This document shows, in pieces, positions 48,771 to 61,834 of a stretch of DNA of 64,000 bases (positions are counted from its first letter, which is position 1; every line of letters starts with the position of its first letter). Source of the DNA: Echinostoma caproni (Eukaryota > Platyhelminthes > Trematoda > Plagiorchiida > Echinostomatidae); NCBI GenBank assembly GCA_900618425.1, contig UZAN01040148.1, positions 1 to 64,000 on the forward strand, given 5' to 3'. The notes beneath the pieces were generated by a model. It saw nothing but the letters and a program-made list of their open reading frames with translations, searched no databases and was not told where the DNA came from. Position numbers and translations under genes: made by a program.

Positions 48771-51060
48771 AACATCCCGAAATGAATTAGAGATATCTTA
48801 AATGACAAAGCCAGAAATTCGCTTTGCATACATTCTAAATTTGAGTGTTTGATAATATAGCGTCCAGTACAGCAGACGTAGTTTATATTGGACTATGTAA
48901 AACGTCTAGGGCAACAAATTTATAGGGGAACATATCCATGATTGTGGTATTTCATTGGTAATTACAGAAGGATACGGAATGTATCCTGGTGTAAATTTTT
49001 GTTTTACGATGAATTACTAAATTTGATCATATGGGCATTTGTAACTTGTTGCGTCTGTTGAGTCTATTAACGAATACTCCCTAATCAGTAAGATGGTGCC
49101 GGAGGAGCTTGTCTTCAAACATTCTGTTTTTACTACTAACTCTTGATGGCATCTTGTCACAAACACACGAAGGTGAGATTTTGACATTTAAATGTTTGCG
49201 CATTTACATACAACATTCTGGCATCAGAATATGAAGCTACCGGATTATTGCTTGTGCTCACAAAGCTATTGAGTTACTCGGTACTCCAAACTTTTTGATC
49301 GAAACTAGAAAGCGTCAGTTTATTCGATCCGCGTTGGAAAGATCAATCTATGACAAAGCAGTTAAGAAAGTTTCGTTTATTGACGTCCACAAGAGCTTTG
49401 CTTGGAGAAACTTCGTAACTGGTTTAGGTCAATCTGTAACCTTGAGCGATAAATAAACTGCAATAGTCCTTGTGAATTAGCTTACACATTCTTTGCTGTT
49501 CATTTCAACGTGTGTGGGCGAGATGGCTTCTATTCAAATAGTTGACGGTTGACGTATTATTCACATTTAGGGACTTCCCGCATGTGGTGCTCACTTTGTC
49601 CCTGGGACTGTCGGTTTGCAATGAACATGTCGAAATTCCAAGATATAGTGTTTCCTTACCACACCTAAGGTTACCTTGAGGGCGGAGTAAGAATTTCTTT
49701 GCAGCGCACCTTATAAAACATCCGTCAGCAGCAAGCGGAAAGGGTGAGTTGACGTTCTGATGTAAAAGTCGCAGAATCTGCGCAACGGAGATTAACAGTA
49801 GACATTGCTCTAGTGCTTTTTTTAGCTGCAATCCATTAGGATTAAACAAATCTTTAATATATAAATAGTTGAATATTTGTACTTTTTCTGATAGACAGTG
49901 CTTTTAGTGATTACCGTTTAAAATACCATCGTTGTGATAGTAGAAGTATTTACGTTAAATAAAGACATTCGATTGACCCTGTACATTTCATGCGTAATAT
50001 ATACAATAGGGCAAAATACAATTCTAAAAATGAAAAGAAAATGGAAATAGGATCGTTTTTGGAGGGGAATTATGTTTTGATCCCAAGTATAGAGAGAAAA
50101 CACAAGTTTCGATACTAAATAGATGAGTTGCACGTGATCGTTTTGTTGCCTTGGTTCACAACCAACATGGTCCGTCCACAAAGAAGCCCAGAACCGCATC
50201 GGAGGGACCCAACGGTTTTGGTCTTTAGAGTGTGACTCGGAACTAATTTGTCGACATGTTTGAAGTTTTCTTTATTTACAAGAAGAATCGAGCAACGAGC
50301 TAGATCAATGAATGCGAACAAAAGTGTGAGAGAATGTTTCAAAAATTACTTGACATTGCTTTTGAGACTATGCAAAGACTGGCTCATTAATCTGTTGCAT
50401 CGATTCGAAGAAAATAGAAATTCAAAAGTGTGGGATGATGTAAGAATGAATTTGCGGACAAAGTGATTGGTGAGTAGGAACCCAATTCATCTCCCCTTAC
50501 AAATCGGGCTAGAAAATGGACTTTATTGAAAATACTAACCATTTTTTTCATACTAAAAAAATGAATTTTGGGAATTTTGTTGACTTTATCCAGTTTTATC
50601 GTACGCATTTGGAGAAGCTTAATGTGTTGTTGAATGCGCTGAGTTCATTATGGAGCATGGAGGGATATTTTTAACAGTTAATCGACTGACTGCAAATAAA
50701 CTAATCACGTACGAAAACGGAATTCGGAATCAATTCTGGGCTACTTTATAAATTTATTCCTATACTTCAGTTCACCATTTCGACCAGTTAGATGCACAAA
50801 GTTGCTTTTAAACACGATTCTTTCATGAACTCGGAGATACTGTGTTGCCGAATGCCACCACTACCCGACGATCACGTTTTCTGCCATTATTCATTCAAGC
50901 GGCTCGTGATTGGCTGTATTGTATTATACGGTTACTTCTAAGGCTACTGTCATCGTCTATGTTATAGAGCCAACAGTTCTGCCTACGAAAGCAGCGATTC
51001 TCTTATCCGAAGGTACACTTCAATAAATTAATATTAGATGGATAGTGAACATGATTATGA
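48771..51060. other. Unassigned
   Basis: Nothing recognised; overlapping short frames only. Confidence 0.4.
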
Positions 51061-51064
51061 TGAA

Positions 51065-51230
51065 TGCAGTGGTGGCCCGGTGGTAAGGTCGCCAAATTAT
51101 CTCCCCAGGAGCTTGCGCTCGAATCAAAACCACCACCTACTGACTTGCCTAATTGCTTGTTGTATGGCAGCTCTTTTGTATTATTTTGTAATATTGTATC
51201 ATCATATATTCAATAAAAGGAGGTAAAAAA
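51065..51230 (+). repeat. tRNA-derived SINE (family A, copy 2)
   Basis: A box TGGCCCGGTGG (51073-51083) and B-box-like GCGCTCGAATC (51115-51125), followed by the same tail as the 2.9-kb copy: TATATTCAATAAAAGGAGGT and poly-A (51207-51230). Head and tail are conserved while the middle differs in length, as expected of aged SINE copies. Confidence 0.75.
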
Positions 51231-52160
51231 CACAGGCTGGATGAATATTTATGAGGGCTGAACGTCAGCTTATAATTCCACTTTTGTGTATCTTCAGATT
51301 TTGAATTTTCGAGTCACATCACACTGAATTTGGTTTCCTTTATCTTGATTCGCTAATTCCATCAAATTTGTGGCATGTTCGTCCAGGAACGTGTAATTTA
51401 TGTTCCTTATCCGGTTATCAGGTTTTATAAGGCTCAACTAAATTTCACGCTGCAATACTGTATACGTGCCTAGTGTGGCTCTCCGCTTTTGTTCCACCGC
51501 AATTTTTGATTGAATTCAGCAAAAAAACCCATCGATTTGGGAACTGTAAGATTCGGTATTGACATCTGAACACTTTATTCCTTTGTTTTCTAACAATATA
51601 CAAATAGCGTTTGCTTCAGAGAGAGAGGGCATATTTATTTGTTTTGACAGACCCATTAGCAACCATCTATCGGTTCATGTGCGTTGACTTTAAACTTCTA
51701 TATAAAAACAGCTTTAGAATTCTCTTCATTGTCAGACAAAATCGTGTGAAACTTGCTTATTCTGTTTTCCTTTCCCATAATCGTTTCATGTTTAACTGAA
51801 GATCCGATACTTCTTTTATTTCTGAAACTCCCCTGTTCCGCACAGTGCGATAATCTTGATGACTGTGTAGTTATTTTCGTTACCGAACACCATACTTCTC
51901 GGTCAGATAGACGGACCAGAAAAAACAATATTAGCTTTCTGTTGAATGCGTCAAATGCCTTGCGATGCCAGGGTAACGACTGGAGAGTATGAGTCATATT
52001 CTCCCGAAGGGTTTCAGCTCTTTGATATGTTACTACAACGCATGTTGATATTTGCCAATCAACAGACTTATTTTCGGGGAATCAAACAAGGCTCTTCACC
52101 ATAGGATACATATTTAAAATAGTAGTAAATTCAGGTTGAACCGATCTGATACAGCAATTC
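51231..52160. other. Unassigned
   Basis: Nothing recognised. Confidence 0.4.
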
Positions 52161-52325
52161 ATGACAAAATTTACACTGTCACTTGATCAACCCGTACAAT
52201 CTCATGAGGGAAACAGGGGGAAAGTTGATTTGAGTACTGATAAGATGGCTGATACGGACTTCTTCGAACCAAGAAGCAAGTACACTGAGGAGGAAATGAA
52301 AGCTACATCAGCCCAGTTAGGACAG
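52161..52325 (+). CDS. Candidate first coding exon (unknown gene)
   Basis: ATG at 52161 opens a frame that reads MTKFTLSLDQPVQ and later MADTDFFEPRSKYTEEEMKA, ending at CAG followed by GTACTA, a possible donor. The second Met (about 52245) would also be a plausible start. The acidic, charged text is protein-like but matches no family I know. It lies about 1.3 kb upstream of the stress protein gene on the same strand; no link is shown. Confidence 0.25.
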
Positions 52326-53290
52326 GTACTAAAAACTATTCAAATATGGTAAACAATATGAGGAAAGTGTCAGGGCTCACTGATGGTCAAATGCAACTAA
52401 CAATTCAGTGGATGGAGGTCCACTTTGAGTAGAATAGAAAATGAGACAGAGCAATTTTCAGATATGAAAAACGTTCAATTTAGATGACCCGCATTATTAT
52501 GATGTTAGCAATACACCGTAATAAATTTGAAGCATTGCAGTATACGCAGATATCTTAAGATCATCGTCGTTAAGACGATTATCATTAAGACATAAAGTGC
52601 TATTTGCAACGGTGGAGAACTTCGTTCGACAGGAAGCACAAAACTCTAAGTTTACGACACCACCATTCATCACAGGTGTTTACATAACAAAACCTTATAA
52701 TAGCATCAACCTTTAACTCACACCCGCACCCCTTGCAAAAGCGAGTGGTACACCGTGGCCTTCGAACACCCATTTATTCAGACAGTAGCTCTAGATAATA
52801 TATCATTTGAAACACGTGAGACATAATGAGTAGACGCGTGCGTGAACGTAAATAAGGTTTTGATACTCCTGCACAACTAGGGACAGAGGCAAAAATTAAA
52901 AAATATCTATATACCGTATACTGAGCTTCTGTGTGTTAACGATTAGAATGTGGCATCAAGCAGCCCTCGATAGACGATTCTGAGCCAGATACAACAGGGA
53001 AAAATAGCTCAACAACTTTCGCCAATCATTATTTGCCCGTTTAATTCTAAATTGATATGAATGAAGAAGTACACGGAAAAGTAGTCTGTTTTATTTCCTA
53101 ATGTGCATGCTTTTAGGTTTCCTTTATCATGATTGTTGAAATTAATTTTGGAATTTATTTCCTTTATTGATTGTTTAAAAGCGAGCAGTTCTTGAAATAA
53201 AACATCATTAGTCATCTCTGAATGATTTACAAATGAAGACAAATAACAATTCAATTACCCCAATCAGGAACGCTATTGGTGCATTCGGCT
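52326..53290. other. Unassigned
   Basis: Nothing recognised between the candidate exon and the stress protein promoter region. Confidence 0.4.
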
Positions 53291-53300
53291 GAATAACCCA

Positions 53301-53376
53301 TATATTTTGAACCAATCAGACATCGACGGCAAATTGATCCAACTAAAACTGCGTGACCTGGTCGAGCGGTGATTGG
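53301..53376 (+). promoter_or_regulatory. Candidate promoter elements of the stress protein gene
   Basis: TATATTTT at 53301-53308, CCAAT at 53312-53316 and an inverted CCAAT (ATTGG, 53372-53376) lie 115-190 bases before the first ATG. Paired CCAAT boxes suggest an NF-Y-type promoter. The TATA-like element precedes both, so the true start site is uncertain. No heat-shock element was seen. Confidence 0.3.
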
Positions 53377-53491
53377 TTAACCATTGAAAGCAGCCTTACA
53401 AAGAAAACTGTTGTGTCAACGCCCTAGTGCGACACAAAGCTCTCATCAATTGTCGTGTCCGTGGTGCAGTAAACTTGTCCGGTCTCCCACG

Positions 53492-54043
53492 ATGTCAGGA
53501 GAAGCAAGGTCATCGGTGGAGTGTATTGATTCGGGTGAGACGCAAGGAAATAACAATTTATCGGATGCAGAACGTCGTGTTCTAATGCCGGTGGACGGAA
53601 GCGAGCACAGCGAACGTGCGTTCAACTGGTACTTGGAAAATATAATGCGACCTGGAGATGGACTTTATTTGGCTCATATTGTGGAACCTGCTTCACCGGG
53701 AATTAATTATGGGATTGCCAGTAAATCGCCAGCAATGAAAGACGATTTTGCTAAACACATTAATAAATTGGTTGAATCTGGTCGAGCGCTTCGAGGTAAA
53801 TTTCTCTCTCGTTGTGAAAGTCTCGGTTTGGCCGCACGTTTTACAATTCATGTGGGCACCAAACCCGGAGAACATATTGTGCGTCTTGCTCAAGATCAGA
53901 ATGTCCAAATGATAGTCGTTGGAAATCGTGGAATCGGGACCGTGCGACGGACATTTCTGGGCAGTGTGAGTGATTATATTCTACATAATGCTAACGTCCC
54001 AGTCATCGTAGTCCCGCCAACAAAGATCTCTAAGAAAAAGTAG
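53492..54043 (+). CDS. Universal stress protein (UspA family), single exon
   Basis: A small cytosolic nucleotide-binding protein of the UspA fold, linked in other organisms to survival of stress; its role in flukes is not established. The first in-frame ATG gives 183 residues, normal for a single-domain member; about 28 polar N-terminal residues precede the domain. Visible: the first strand RRVLMPVDGSEHSERAF (about residues 30-46), a middle AHIVEP strand, HVGTKPGEHIV, then QMIVVGNRGIGTVRRTFLGS and VPVIVVPP. The ATP-type motif G-2x-G-9x-G-S is complete (GNRG...LGS, about residues 144-157), so it probably binds ATP. A Lys-rich tail ends the protein. No intron interrupts it. No signal peptide or membrane segment is seen. 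It is the only intact gene in the window. Confidence 0.93.
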   Translation: MSGEARSSVECIDSGETQGNNNLSDAERRVLMPVDGSEHSERAFNWYLENIMRPGDGLYLAHIVEPASPGINYGIASKSPAMKDDFAKHINKLVESGRALRGKFLSRCESLGLAARFTIHVGTKPGEHIVRLAQDQNVQMIVVGNRGIGTVRRTFLGSVSDYILHNANVPVIVVPPTKISKKK

Positions 54044-54694
54044 AGATTGTCATTCCATGTGAAGTGAATGAAACTTTCAAATGATGTACAAGTCTATCTG
54101 TCTTTCGGAATTGTTCTTCTCTGGTAGAACTGGTGTCTGTTGCAATTTTGTTCCCCATGTAGAGAGTTGAGGTGACAACTGAATACCAGATTTGTAAATG
54201 ATTTATGCTTAAAGATGCTGTTTTCGCTAGGTTTTACCTCAGTTCTCGAGACCACAAGAACGTGAAGTTCTGCTTTGGTAAAGTTTGCAAAAGCGCTGGC
54301 AAGTTAAGGTGCTTCTTTGTGCAACTGGATAATCCGTTCACTTCCCTTTTTCGTGTTACCCCAACCCTTGTGTTTGTGATATCGTTTGTAGCCTATCTCA
54401 ACGTGGCATTGTAACCAATTTAATTTATACCCCCTGAATCCTAAACTGGGCCACTATGTGATTTTGCTTTCCAACTGATCACTCCCTCGTTTTGACCCAT
54501 ATCCCTTTGACCTACATATTTGTCGACGGGAAACATTGTCCCCACTGTCATGGGTCGTTCCAATGCATTTCACTCTACTTTCATGTATGTGTGTACGTAT
54601 GCATGCTTGCTTCCTTGCTTGTGTACGCGAAAAAATCGATCATGTTTTCTCCATTTTGACCCTTTTAAACAACTAGTTTACCTTTGGCATAAAA

Positions 54695-54737
54695 AATAAA
54701 AGGGAACAGGTGAAACAATGCTAATGTAAATAAATAT
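54695..54737 (+). terminator. Candidate poly(A) signals of the stress protein gene
   Basis: AATAAA occurs at 54695-54700 and again within TAAATAAATA at about 54728-54737, about 650-690 bases after the stop codon. Either could end a long 3' UTR. The intervening sequence is C/T-rich and has no other feature. Confidence 0.3.
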
Positions 54738-57700
54738 TTCGTTTCAATTTGCTAAAGGCCGGTCATGCTGTATACACGTACTCAGAACAGGAATCTTGTA
54801 GATGTTCGTAGCCAGAACGCCAATATTGCCATGTTCGTCAAACCACCCGTGAGATAGGCCGAGCAAAATGGTTAATAATTCAGACTGAGACCCAGCGGTC
54901 GAAGTATACTCGTGTCACTACCAGTTCTGGCAGTTCTCTGAGAATTTTTCTCGAAATAGATAGGCAGTATGATAAGGAAAAGCCTTTGAAATGCACAATA
55001 AAATGACTTTTCCTGAATGATGTATATATAATTTTTCAAGTAAATTGCAAGCCTTTCTGCATGATCTCAGTGCTACTTCATTTCTACTTTTTTACATATT
55101 CCAACAACCGGATTGCTGCAGTCCTCCGTTTTGCTCGAACTGAAGAGAAAATGGAGAAGAAACAAAATTCTTGCTACTTCAGCAGTTCCATTACCCGAAA
55201 CAGACTAATTTTAAATTTAATGTGACTACTGATAAATGAGACGGTTAGAGTCTACCAAGATGAGATACCTTTGGCGCTGCAGTAATATTCAGCTCTCTGT
55301 AAAAGGATGAGTGATCACCGCATTTCTTCAACGGGTTGTATTAGATCACGTATGCCACAGAGGTATGCAGTGATTTCGAGAAGGCCAAACATGTTTCAAA
55401 TGGAGTTATCAAAATATCAACCAAAATTTTGATTGTATAAGTAGCACTGGGCTCTCTGCTTGAGTAGATCGTGGCTAGCCTAGTCAAGGGTGAGATGATT
55501 GTGTTGATTACAAGTGACGCTACGTGCTCTTTGTATCGTTATTGTGGTAGTGCGTGCAAACTATAAACCGAGCAGATGAAAAGCAGCAACTAAGTGTGTG
55601 GGTTGTGAAGACTAGACTGAAAATTGCTGCCTCATGGCTTCGGGTTCACTCACTGTAAAATCAAGATCTTAGATCAGGAAAGTTTTCTGATGTGACCGAG
55701 CTAACAGGGTAATAAATTATGAGTCCAAGAACGATATTTACTTCGGTAAAGGGACCAAACCTATATTCGCTATGCACTATTTGTTTGTGAATCAAATGTG
55801 ACAAAACGTAAGCGAGGTGACTAAAAGTGTTTGTGGAGAAACTCCAATATGTTGAATCTTTTAATTTATGAACCGAAAGAGTTTCACCAACTGGATGTTT
55901 TAGATTCCGCGTGCGTCAAGATAGCTGTTCAAACACTGCGCTTCTGCGAATCGTCACCAGATCAAATGGCGTGTATTGCTATACTTTCCTCTGATACTCC
56001 TGCAGAACGGGTATATTGATTACAGACTTTACATGACTATTGATTTTGGTCACGTGACTTGCCTTAGTCCACTTGTGTTGACTGCGTTGGGTCAAAATAG
56101 TGTATTGTGTTTGTCCAATTGTTGGTCAGTTTCGTGGATTGAAGAATAACAAGAATAATGAGAACTATAGGTTTTTTAAGGTTCATTGATCATAGAAATA
56201 TACAATGAAAATTCAGGAAGGGACCCAGGGTCCTGCATAGTCTGCCTGCGGGAATGCAGAACATAGGACCAATTTCGGACAAAGTCCTCTGTAAAAGCGA
56301 AATAAAATGGTCTGTAATAATAAGAATGTATCGAAATCAAGCACTCATCTATCTAAAATGTATTGAATGTGGTAACAGATAAGGAACATTAATTAACCAA
56401 AATTAGGAAACATTTGGGGAATTAATTCACTGTATCGATGTGAAAACCATCAATTCTCGCCCCGTACAAACAAGACTGAACGACGGATAATTTGTCAGCT
56501 TAGAACTTCAAAGTATTGTGAAGAATGGTTCGTTTAAGTCTATTTGCTTACGGTCAGGTGAGATTAATGCATGAATACTTATGAAGAGGGAAAACCAATT
56601 GGTACTAACTGATTTTCTGAATATGAACAGCAAACACAAAACAAATTAACAATGAAAACAAATTTCGTCAAGAGATCAACCAATGATCCAAAACTCTTGT
56701 GATCCGGTAAGCAAAAGTTCTCAAATAAATAATGTTTAAAGCAGATATATTGTATTTGTCATAGGTAAACTGTCCTCTTAGTTTCCGTTTCACGTTTGAG
56801 ACCCGACAGCAATCATTTACCCAATTCAGTTCCAGCAAAGAAAAATAAATAGTTCGAACTTTAAACTGGGGCGTTTTTTTCGGGAACCACTGCTGTACAA
56901 CTTCAAAGGGCAGTAATTAAATAGTTTTGAATAAATCGAAAATATCAAGTTTAAGTCTATTTTGGCCTCAAAACAAATTTGCCGAAGAAACGGTATAACA
57001 ATTTGGGATGCCACTTCAAACAATTGAAATTTCGTAAGACAATGTCTACTGAAAAAAATCAGATATTTATTGTCATGCTTAAGTTTCCTTTCTTAAAGAA
57101 ACAGATTTCACTAATTGAGATCCAAAGCTAGCATGTCTGTCAGATGACTGCCATGATGTTTTATGTTATTACGGTTTGGGCGTGATTATCTTCAACCCTA
57201 ACAAGTGCACAAACTTCGACAATGGGAAAAATTAACATTCTATAAATGGGGAATAGTAAATATGAAGGTAAATGTGGGAAGCACAAAAGACATGCCACTA
57301 CGTGGTTGCGTTTCATGAACGATGCAAGCTGATTGACTCAAACAGAAGAGAGAAACCGGGATCTCACAGGTAGAGCGCAAGCATAATACCCACTTAACCA
57401 CCTGGAAGACAATCAACTCAACAACCTACTTCATTTTCCTTTACATGCTATAAGGAAAAGCATCTTTGTAGACGCGTTGCGAAATTTTACCTTGCGGCAC
57501 TGCAGCATCACTCTCCCAGGTCAGGAATCATTTGAAAACACATCAAACCAGAATTCGATCCGGTTGTACATCTATTTCAGAACGAAAACCGAAAATCTAA
57601 GGTGAACTGAGCCCTTGTTTTGATCTGATCGGCTCTCTTTATCAGGGTAAATCTATCTACTTTTAGTGGTTCAAAACTGAAACGTAACAATTAGAATGCC

Positions 57701-58940
57701 GCGCATAGCACCCACTGGTTCAGAATGGTTTGGAAAGACCTGATGCTGGATATTTTTTCCTGGAGCTAATGGAGGACTAACCTCAAGGACCAAGTCGTGA
57801 AGCCATTAGTACTCCATTAATCAAAAGTTTGGTAAAATTCGGCCAAACACCGTATATAGTTCAGCTGATTTCAATCCCCTACATTTGCTTTTTTTAAAAG
57901 AGATTTGCTGAAAATTAAAGATAAGAACAGAATTTATTAGATTATGATTCTAGTCAATCATCACACGGGATTACCAAATTTCAATCGGCTCGTAAGTAAT
58001 CATCGGGTGCACTATTTTATTCAATGAGCTTTGCGTGTGGTTTGAATGGCAGCATTCAGAAGGAAACAGCTGGAAGTTGAAAAAGGAGCTCATTCAGCAA
58101 TTAATCGCACACGCGATACAAAATGAGAATCGTCCGTTAAATGCTGCGTTGTAGAATAGATATAGTTCATGCAGAATAATAATCAACCATTTAGAAGGAT
58201 CGTATTAATGCCGTTCTATGTGAAAAATTGAAAGGACAATCTGTTTTGTTACATCTGGTTGTTTCTATGACGAGCAGAAAGCATGACAGATTTGGTTCAC
58301 CCGGTTAGTATTGCATCATGTGCTAAATGTTTGGTACGGTTAAATACTTTGAAGGAACTGATGATTAAGATTAAATAAAGATTAGACAAAGAGCGGATTT
58401 CAAGAAAATTTCAATTTCAATTAGAAATTTCTTGTAAGTAGTCGTTGATACACGAGCAGTAAATTGTCATCTGTATCACTTTCGTTCAAAATAGAAAAAA
58501 ATATGAAGCTTGAAAACCATACAATACCTTCATTATTGTTTTAAAATGTTCCCAGTATTAGTATCAAGCCTTACTTGAGTGTAATCATGAAATCATATGA
58601 TGAGCTTCTGACAAATGAACTATTATCTTAATCGAACAGTCAAAGAAAGTCAGTTATTTTCTGTCGAGTAAGGGGTTTAATTGAGATATAAATCATAATA
58701 AGTGACAGTGGTTCACACGAAATTTCACGTCACTGTAGAGATAAGCACAGGTACTTCAAAAAAAGCAAGGGAACTATCCTAACTGGTCTCACCTGCAACC
58801 GAAAAAGTCAACACAATGCAGACTTTGCAAGATAATACATTTCGAAAATCAATACTCATATTTGGACCAGATATTGTATTGCATTATTAATATTCTACTA
58901 TAAATGAATGGTGCTGGCGACTGTACCTATAGTTCAGTCA
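54738..58940. other. Unassigned
   Basis: No gene or repeat is supported in this long stretch. On the minus strand near 57370-57410 GGTGGTTAAGTGGG followed by GATCCCGGTTTC hints at an eroded tRNA-like head. CTACTGATAAATGAGACG at 55226-55243 resembles a hammerhead core but lacks GAAA. Confidence 0.4.
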
Positions 58941-58945
58941 AAAAA

Positions 58946-59630
58946 TTAGTTCACCGTTACAATGGGATAAAAAATGAACTGAATATTCGGATACAACAAT
59001 GATAAAACGTAAATAGGTGGCCATCTTTTCAAGTTTAAGATTAGTTCGTTAGGGACCTTCACCGTGTCGGTGAGAATACGAGCTAGGCAGAAAACCGTTG
59101 AGTTGTGAGTTGTGAAGTCAAGAAGCGATAATTGGATCGCGTTGAACCGTGGGAACCTCAATTAGATAAATCGGGATTGAGTGGATGACTGGGTCATTGA
59201 ATATCTCATGAGCAAAATTCTCACATGAAGTGATATGCAAATTACATAATTTTTTGACCAGTGTTTAAAAAAATAAACGAAACACGCCTGATAATTACTA
59301 AATCGCGACGTAGGGTAATGAAGTCCTTTTTAAGTAGACCAGGGAAGATAACGGCGAACAATAAAATATGAAAAGGAAAAATACATTGATAAACAAAGGA
59401 ACATACAGTTTCATGCCTCACCCGAAACTGTCTTAGTTTGTGTATTTTAAAAGACAAGCGACGCAGTCTACCAACACAAGCAAGCACAGATATTATTACA
59501 GTGCTCGAGCAAGTGGGTAAGTAATTTGTTGGAGAATGAATAAGCAACACACACATTAGACAGACACAAGGATTTGTCGTCGTTGCCATTTCACACCTCA
59601 TTAGCAAGGCGTCATAATTTACCATTAAAG
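58946..59630 (-). pseudogene. CR1-like LINE, C-terminal part (broken)
   Basis: On the minus strand: RLRRLSFKIHKLRQF (about 59425-59475), SFVYQCIF, VIFPGLLKKDFITLRRDL (about 59300-59350), then in other frames CENFAHEI (about 59205-59230) and FCLARILTDTVKVPNEL (about 59040-59100). Each matches the 1.8-kb and 17.7-kb copies in order. The catalytic palm is absent and at least two frame breaks are present, so it is a dead 5'-truncated insertion. Confidence 0.75.
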
Positions 59631-60955
59631 CTTTAGAAAATCACGGAAAAAATCATCATGAATCATAATCAATCATGAACACTGCATTTATGTTAGACCA
59701 TCGCAGATTGGAGACGGCTCGATTACTTTGTATTCAAACCTCCTAATTTTTATCGAGGATTATAAAGGGTATTTCACCCGCTTCATCGATAGTGACATGG
59801 TCTTTGCCTCTCACTTGGTCTCAACATTTGCAGCCAATCAAGCACAAAAGTGTACTGGTCTGATTGACCAGTATAACACAAGCCGATACAAATCAGTCAC
59901 AATTGTGGACAAAAAACGTGATTCTATAGATCGGACAGTTGTTTAGGGGTGTGCTAGGTGACAATGAATTCATGTCTGTTTTCACAACCCAAACAGTGAT
60001 AATGTATTCAGGTCGTATGGTCTTTTCTGCTTTCAAGGGAGATACATGCAAATATGCTACATCTCATAACAGCAACCAACATCAATGAACATAATGAACA
60101 GAATTTACTCCAATTATATTACTCACGCCAAGCACTTTCAAGAAGTTCACAATGAACTCCTTCCTGCGTAAATGCTATCGAATTCTCTCGTTGGCATCAT
60201 TCAGTTGAATTCGACCTAGTTTGAGATGGCCTTCGATTAAATTGCTTCATGTCAGGTTTTCCTTGAGTCAGCCAGGAATTCATATAGTGTTTTGATGTGT
60301 GCAGTGATCTCTCAAGTTCTTCAGAAAAGTTCTCACGAAAGAGAAAGATCTCACTGTTTTGCCCTAGTTGTCAAGTGAAAAGTGGATCTTAGTTTTAGAT
60401 CGGCTTAGAAGAGTACACAACTCAGTAAAAATAGCTATGCTTTTTCAACAGTTACCGATAGCAGCATATTAGCTTGGCTCCAAAGATAAAGCTGAGAACC
60501 TGTGGCTACAAATTATAAGCCCACATGAATCTGCAAATCAGGAATCGCCATCAAACTTCGAAGCATTTCTCCACAAGCCCGTACTTTACTACTAAGGAGA
60601 ACACTAAATAGCTGTTCAAATTCTGTCTTGATTTAGGTCCTCTCTAAAATTTGTCTTATCCAGTGGTAAGATCTTCTTCAAACAAAACAAACCTCACCGT
60701 TTCAAATTATCGTCACAAAAAGACCGGGCAATTAATCCTGGCAATCAAGAATTCAAAGAGAGCAAATACAAAACGACGACATATCCATCGAATGCATTTC
60801 AAAGATTAAAAAATTATACACACATCAAAACTACACCAAGCAATAGACAGTCACAATTATTCTAAACTACATGAATCTGACACTACGGTTTGTGGGTTTC
60901 ATGATGTTGTGGATGGCGATAATGAAACTGAAGAATCACCGTTGGGAAACGGAAG
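59631..60955. other. Unassigned; one open stretch
   Basis: A + strand frame of about 96 codons is open from 59655 to 59946 (DYKGYFTRFIDSDMVF, VTIVDKKRDSIDRTVV) after an AG at 59705-59706. It reads like protein but matches nothing known to me, and its length is near what chance allows. Nothing else is seen. Confidence 0.3.
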
Positions 60956-60958
60956 CCA

Positions 60959-61414
60959 ATGCCAGTTCAACATTGCGGAGACCCTGTCCCGAAGAAATTC
61001 ATATTGACAAAGCAATCTGGCTGGAGGGAAAGTAGGCCTGTCGTTCAGCTTAATTCGGCGGGACTATGGACTGAGAGTGAGCAGTTTGCGAATGTCAACC
61101 AGGTCATGAGGGTCCCAAACAATCTGTTGAACACAGGCGCACGCGATTGGAGCGCCGGGATGCAGGGAAGCTATTACTTGGGCCGTAGTGACAATGATTG
61201 TGGCGGGGGGGAGGGGAAAATGCAGCAATGTGTGGTTCACACTTGGGATATTTTTTGTAATGCGCTGCTGTGTAAAATTAACTGTACCCATCGATCGCCT
61301 TTGCTCTGTTTGGCTTTGCTTCGGTCCGAATCGGAATTAACATTAATTGAGTCACAGTATCTTTTAAATTGCCGCAAAAAAACTCGTCTTCAGTTTCAAT
61401 TAGAATTCACCTGA
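60959..61414 (+). other. GC-richer block with 151-codon open frame, unidentified
   Basis: Composition is clearly richer in G and C than the surroundings, with a G-rich run at 61201-61217. A 151-codon + strand frame and a 75-codon minus frame overlap. Neither has a domain I know. It may be an exon, a repeat fragment, or a CpG-poor relic of a mobile element. Confidence 0.25.
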
Positions 61415-61830
61415 ATCGTGGTTAGCTTCTTCCTGAAGGGCTATTCTATCATAGTAACTTATGTCTTTGGTAAAAAATGAATCAAAAATAGATCAACGGT
61501 AATGAGTGACCAAACTAAAAGCAGTGGAAATAGATCGTATCAACAACGGTTTGCTAATTGGAATAATGCTGCTGAAATCGGAAACAATCAATCCTAAGTT
61601 GAAAATCAAATCGATTGATTCATTAATTAAAAATTCACTACTTTTGGTGGTCGCTATCAAAACCAAGGTTGTTCATGGTTTGCTTGCTAAAATGCACGCA
61701 GAAAGTGAAGTCAAGTCAAGTCAAGAAAAGCTTTATGCACCCAAAGGGTGAATGTTCAGTAATTTACGATTCTTCAATGGATAGGTAAAACAATTGCCAA
61801 CCAAAATACACAATATAAGAAATTCTACAC
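61415..61830. other. Unassigned
   Basis: Nothing recognised. Confidence 0.4.
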
Positions 61831-61834
61831 TTTA

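Noticed and set aside
55220..55255. CTACTGATAAATGAGACGG, hammerhead-like
   Set aside because: No GAAA at the expected distance, no stem II and no family tail downstream.
57360..57415. tRNA-like head on the minus strand
   Set aside because: Only the A-box-like part is convincing; no second copy was found.
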